Source: JACVCS01 sp038328575
Lineage (GTDB): Bacteria > Planctomycetota > Phycisphaerae > Phycisphaerales > UBA1924
Assembly: GCA_038328575.1 (NCBI GenBank)
Contig: JBBQMD010000001.1
Location: 248,001 to 312,000, forward strand
Reading direction: 5' to 3'
Length of the DNA stretch: 64,000 nucleotides
Both the position numbers and the translations under genes were made by a program. The notes under the pieces were generated by a model. That model did no database searches and was not told where the DNA came from. It saw only the letters and a list, made by a program, of their open reading frames with translations. Shown here one piece after another: positions 62,201 to 64,000 of the stretch (its first letter is position 1; each line of letters opens with the position of its first letter).

Positions 62201-63509
62201 TCGCGTCCTCGCGCTCCTTGCCCTGCTTCGTCTTGCTCAGCGCGTCGAAATACACCGCGTACAGGTTCAGCAGCTCCGGGTCCTGGCTCTGGCGCGCCTG
62301 CTCCAGCGGCGGCAGATACTCCTGCGCCTGGATCGGCAAACCCGCCGCGACCAAGAGCGTCGCCGCGTTCTTGCGCTTCCCAGGCTCGGACCCGCCAAAG
62401 TGCACGGTCCCGCGTTTAATCTCCGCCGCGACCGCCGACGCCTGCGAGCCGCGCTGCGTCGTCGCCTTCAGCAGCAAGCCGAGCTTCGTGATCAGCTTCT
62501 CGTTCAGCTCACCGGGGCACAGCGTCGAAACTTCGAGCACCTCGTCGGGCGTGATCGCCTGGTCCATCATCACCAGCGAGTTGAGCACGTGCGCGTAGAT
62601 CGTGTCCTTGTCCTCGCCGCCCTCAGCGCCGATAAACTCGCGCACGCCCGCCCAGTCACCCGCGACAACCACAAGCCGGAACTGCTCCGCCTTCTTCGCC
62701 AGCTTCTTCGCCGCCGCGGCTTTCGCCGATCGCTGCTCCGGCGTCATCGCACGCCCGCCCGGGCCACTCATGCCATCCATCCCCGGTCCGCCCATCGGGC
62801 CGCTTCCGTCCCCCGCGTCCCCCTCGCCACCTTCAGGCACATCCCCGCCCTCACCCAGCGCCCCAGCACCAGGCCCCCCGCCCCCCCCCGCCAGCGCACG
62901 CAACCGCGCCAGCACGCCCTCGGGCATCTGTACGTTCGGCGGCAACTTCAAACCCATCACGTCCGGCCCTTCACCAGCACCCGCGCCCGCCCCAGCCGCC
63001 GGCACATCCGGCGGTCCCACAAAGTTTGGATCTGCCTCCGGCCGCGCCGCAGCTTCTGGCGCAACCGTCGGCCCCGTGCTCGCACCCGCCGCGCCTCCGA
63101 CTGCCGCCGCACCCGCCTTCTCGCCCGCGCCCTTCTCTCCCACCGTCGGCGCATCCGGATCAGGCAACACGCTCGCCGCGATCAACCGCCGCTCGCGCTT
63201 CTCCGCCGCGAGCGTGACGCGCGCCGCCAAAATCGTCTGCGGGTTGCGGGTGAAGTCCAGGCGCTGCAAGCGCTTGCCCAGGTCAGTCTTGAACACCAGC
63301 GGCTTCTCGCCCGGCGCCATGCGCCCTGGCATCATCATGCCCTCATCAAACGACGGCTCTTCGCCCTCGCCCTCAATCGAATCAAACCCGGCCGCCCCGG
63401 CCATCCTCATGATCGACGACATGGTGCTGGCCGACATGGGTTGCGCACTCGCCCCCGCGCTCAGCCCGCACACCGCGATCAACACCGCCGCAGACATCAC
63501 CCTGTGCAT
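59262..63509 (-). CDS. Giant exported protein with Gly/Tyr-rich repeats, EF-hand-like loop and C-terminal membrane anchor
   Basis: 1415 residues from ATG 63509, 7 nt after GAGGAG (an adjoining ATG at 63512 is equally possible). Signal peptide at residues 1-24, MSAAVLIAVCGLSAGASAQ. Residues 80-200 are low-complexity Gly/Pro/Ala. A helical body with TPR-like spacing follows, interrupted by NPYGAYNPYAQ and a Gly/Tyr-rich segment (bases 61384-61465). An EF-hand-like loop, DTSGDGVVPVSE, lies at residue 1236, then a Gly-rich linker and one span (bases 59527-59595), with a basic cytoplasmic-type tail. No enzymatic motif was found. Confidence 0.7.
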   Translation of the reverse strand: MHRVMSAAVLIAVCGLSAGASAQPMSASTMSSIMRMAGAAGFDSIEGEGEEPSFDEGMMMPGRMAPGEKPLVFKTDLGKRLQRLDFTRNPQTILAARVTLAAEKRERRLIAASVLPDPDAPTVGEKGAGEKAGAAAVGGAAGASTGPTVAPEAAARPEADPNFVGPPDVPAAGAGAGAGEGPDVMGLKLPPNVQMPEGVLARLRALAGGGGGPGAGALGEGGDVPEGGEGDAGDGSGPMGGPGMDGMSGPGGRAMTPEQRSAKAAAAKKLAKKAEQFRLVVVAGDWAGVREFIGAEGGEDKDTIYAHVLNSLVMMDQAITPDEVLEVSTLCPGELNEKLITKLGLLLKATTQRGSQASAVAAEIKRGTVHFGGSEPGKRKNAATLLVAAGLPIQAQEYLPPLEQARQSQDPELLNLYAVYFDALSKTKQGKEREDAIDQGWKVTMEVMRLEKATTEQRSSALSHAMAFIADIAVPEGDAFLKQIFEDEPDLGWKAVDDVSKRSRMLRQRNAKADERLRALLAAKRLGGAVLGLGAEKTATWRTGMNLLTMLILEEAEATKRGATAARNPGEGEDGYNPYGAYNPYAQGQGGQQNRPQFIPADQLNTALPPAAWLGVIDPGLAAKLELMVAGTSAASGETEGVIAMIRPVVGVDRERAQKLGDAIIASWPQYARKGTTPFGGGGGRAGMYRGYGGFGGFNPYAYGYGGYDGAVPLTRARQERTLGQLKETLGALSALGLNSFGAQALVNAFAASHSDAEAYTTGDIESVFGKTEQMNPEVRSTLARNMRERLAGAWRQPQVQQQAGTKRTDKQLSEMVRQGYASAIALAAAWGDADPRSWEARQTRGDLHYDLSEFLYGQKAETPVYGAEREAAFNAYSESAALYGEALAAGTVKPTARVFSQWFSSALGASDLAQLTRQDEADSAQIDAVIAAINELGGDEAKKHLGLFAQEITRSMATMNPELKARFVRAAARVFGESPEGKDARALLEYYNDLTREIQLSITVDGGSSVASGQPFGAQLAVWCTRAVSRESGTFAKYLTNEYYNPMTGQQVSYKDELEKKLRATLSEKFEVQSITFHKPTVQPMGIERKGWEQYPLAYLVLKVRDASVDRIPPVQMDMDFSDGQGQVILPIISEEVLIDARGQEPSASTLVDATVDQVLDERDAMVGADASGNTRATGEVGNKPKEKMSTMRLEVRAKGKGLVQSLDQVVDVASMLGVKVDRVDDQGLNIADLDTSGDGVVPVSERVWTLHLSPVAGQTEFRFPKLVDAKAKGTLKRYADADIVEAKPTIAMASVGGGGGVWVAAGVLGLIIVGGGAAAWAFARSRRRSEVTTAPARFRVPESLTPFSAVATLRRIETTTEAALTGEQRRELTTVIGDLEAKYFGPGSVERDVRTAELRTIVQGWVDRAGKGR

Positions 63510-63633
63510 CATTACGCTCCTCAACAACACGCCACCAACCCACCCTGCGCCACACTCGCATCCACTGCCGCCGCCAGTTCCCACATCATCACTTCGCGCG
63601 ACGATGTCGCACAATCCACACCCCCGCGCACAC

Positions 63634-64000
63634 TCACGAACCCTTGGGATTGAACGGGTTCTCCCCCAAGCCCTGGTTGATCTTGTCGCGCGCGTCCTGC
63701 GGCTTGGGCTGCTTGCCCTTGCTCATGCTCTGGCTGCGCTTGCCCTGCCGCAGCCCGGGCTTTGCGTTCTTGCACTGGCCCGGCTCGTCCATCTCCTTGA
63801 GCTGCGACTCGTCGATGTCCTGAAACCGGATCACCGCCTCGAGGTTCTCCTTCATCAACTGCGCCACCTCGTCCTTTGACTCGACGGTGCTCTCGGCCAG
63901 CAGGCGATACTGCTGCCTTGCCACTTCAGACTCCGGCCCCCACTCCTGACGCGGGGCACCCTCCACACGCATGCCCCACGCGGTTGCGTACGCCGTCGAA
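63634..64000 (-). CDS. C-terminal part of a charged protein (5' end outside window)
   Basis: The frame has no stop up to the right edge, so the ATG at 63972 is not necessarily the start. The visible 121 codons are hydrophilic and helical (ARQQYRLLAESTVESKDEVA, MKENLEAVIRFQDIDESQLKE) and end in a Lys/Gln-rich tail KGKQPKPQDARDKINQG. It lies about 125 nt upstream of the giant protein on the same strand. No family is recognised. Confidence 0.55.
   Translation of the reverse strand, partial: STAYATAWGMRVEGAPRQEWGPESEVARQQYRLLAESTVESKDEVAQLMKENLEAVIRFQDIDESQLKEMDEPGQCKNAKPGLRQGKRSQSMSKGKQPKPQDARDKINQGLGENPFNPKGS

Noticed and set aside
59751..63879. Long + strand frames of 340, 801 and 425 codons opposite the giant protein gene
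   Set aside because: They are antisense shadows in GC-rich DNA: Arg/His/Pro-rich, without SD or family motifs, whereas the minus strand has a signal peptide and anchor.

Overview
The window looks like chromosomal DNA of a GC-rich planctomycete, most likely class Phycisphaerae. This is inferred from three things: prepilin-type N-termini, a secreted metalloprotease with duplicated dockerin-like C-terminal modules, and many large secreted or membrane proteins of no recognised family. I see no rRNA, tRNA, CRISPR array, prophage or plasmid module. Coding density is high, with about 48 genes of which two are cut by the window edges.

Layout. 1-6.4 kb: end of a nitroreductase, a secreted reprolysin-like protease, rlmN and panB. 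6.5-15.5 kb: a tryptophan/kynurenine degradation cluster running from formylkynurenine to 4-oxalocrotonate (kynB, kmo, kynU, ACMS decarboxylase, 3-hydroxyanthranilate dioxygenase, aminomuconate semialdehyde dehydrogenase, aminomuconate deaminase), followed by guanine deaminase. 15.6-20.1 kb: a PcrA/UvrD helicase and pyruvate kinase. 20.1-27.0 kb: a minus-strand type IV pilus operon in the order pilT, pilC, PilV-like, a giant PilX-like protein with calcium-loop motifs, PilW-like. 27.4-41.9 kb: housekeeping and amino-acid genes (HNH nuclease, FIST sensor, proB, thiolase, a DAP-dehydrogenase-like protein, an SDR, rplI, a ureohydrolase with hutI, phoU, nadC, fabI). 42-45.2 kb: a pilin-like gene behind a promoter and an unusually long leader, a strong terminator, then a RAYT transposase gene standing between two REP arrays. 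45.2-52.8 kb: lgt, a lipoprotein hydrolase, an unknown gene, a transglutaminase-like protein, nnrD and an unknown small protein. 52.8-64 kb: a minus-strand block with a zinc peptidase, an ABC ATPase and several large exported proteins of unknown role.

Two genome-scale signals stand out. First, about fifteen genes carry a TANNCT-type -10 element only 4-8 nt before the start codon and lack a Shine-Dalgarno sequence, which suggests widespread leaderless transcription. Genes inside operons or with longer leaders carry GGAG/AAGGA sites instead. Second, four intergenic loci carry the same REP-like hairpin family, in two stem variants with a conserved loop, and the matching RAYT gene sits inside the densest cluster.

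All functional calls come from reading motifs by eye. Nothing was searched against a database.
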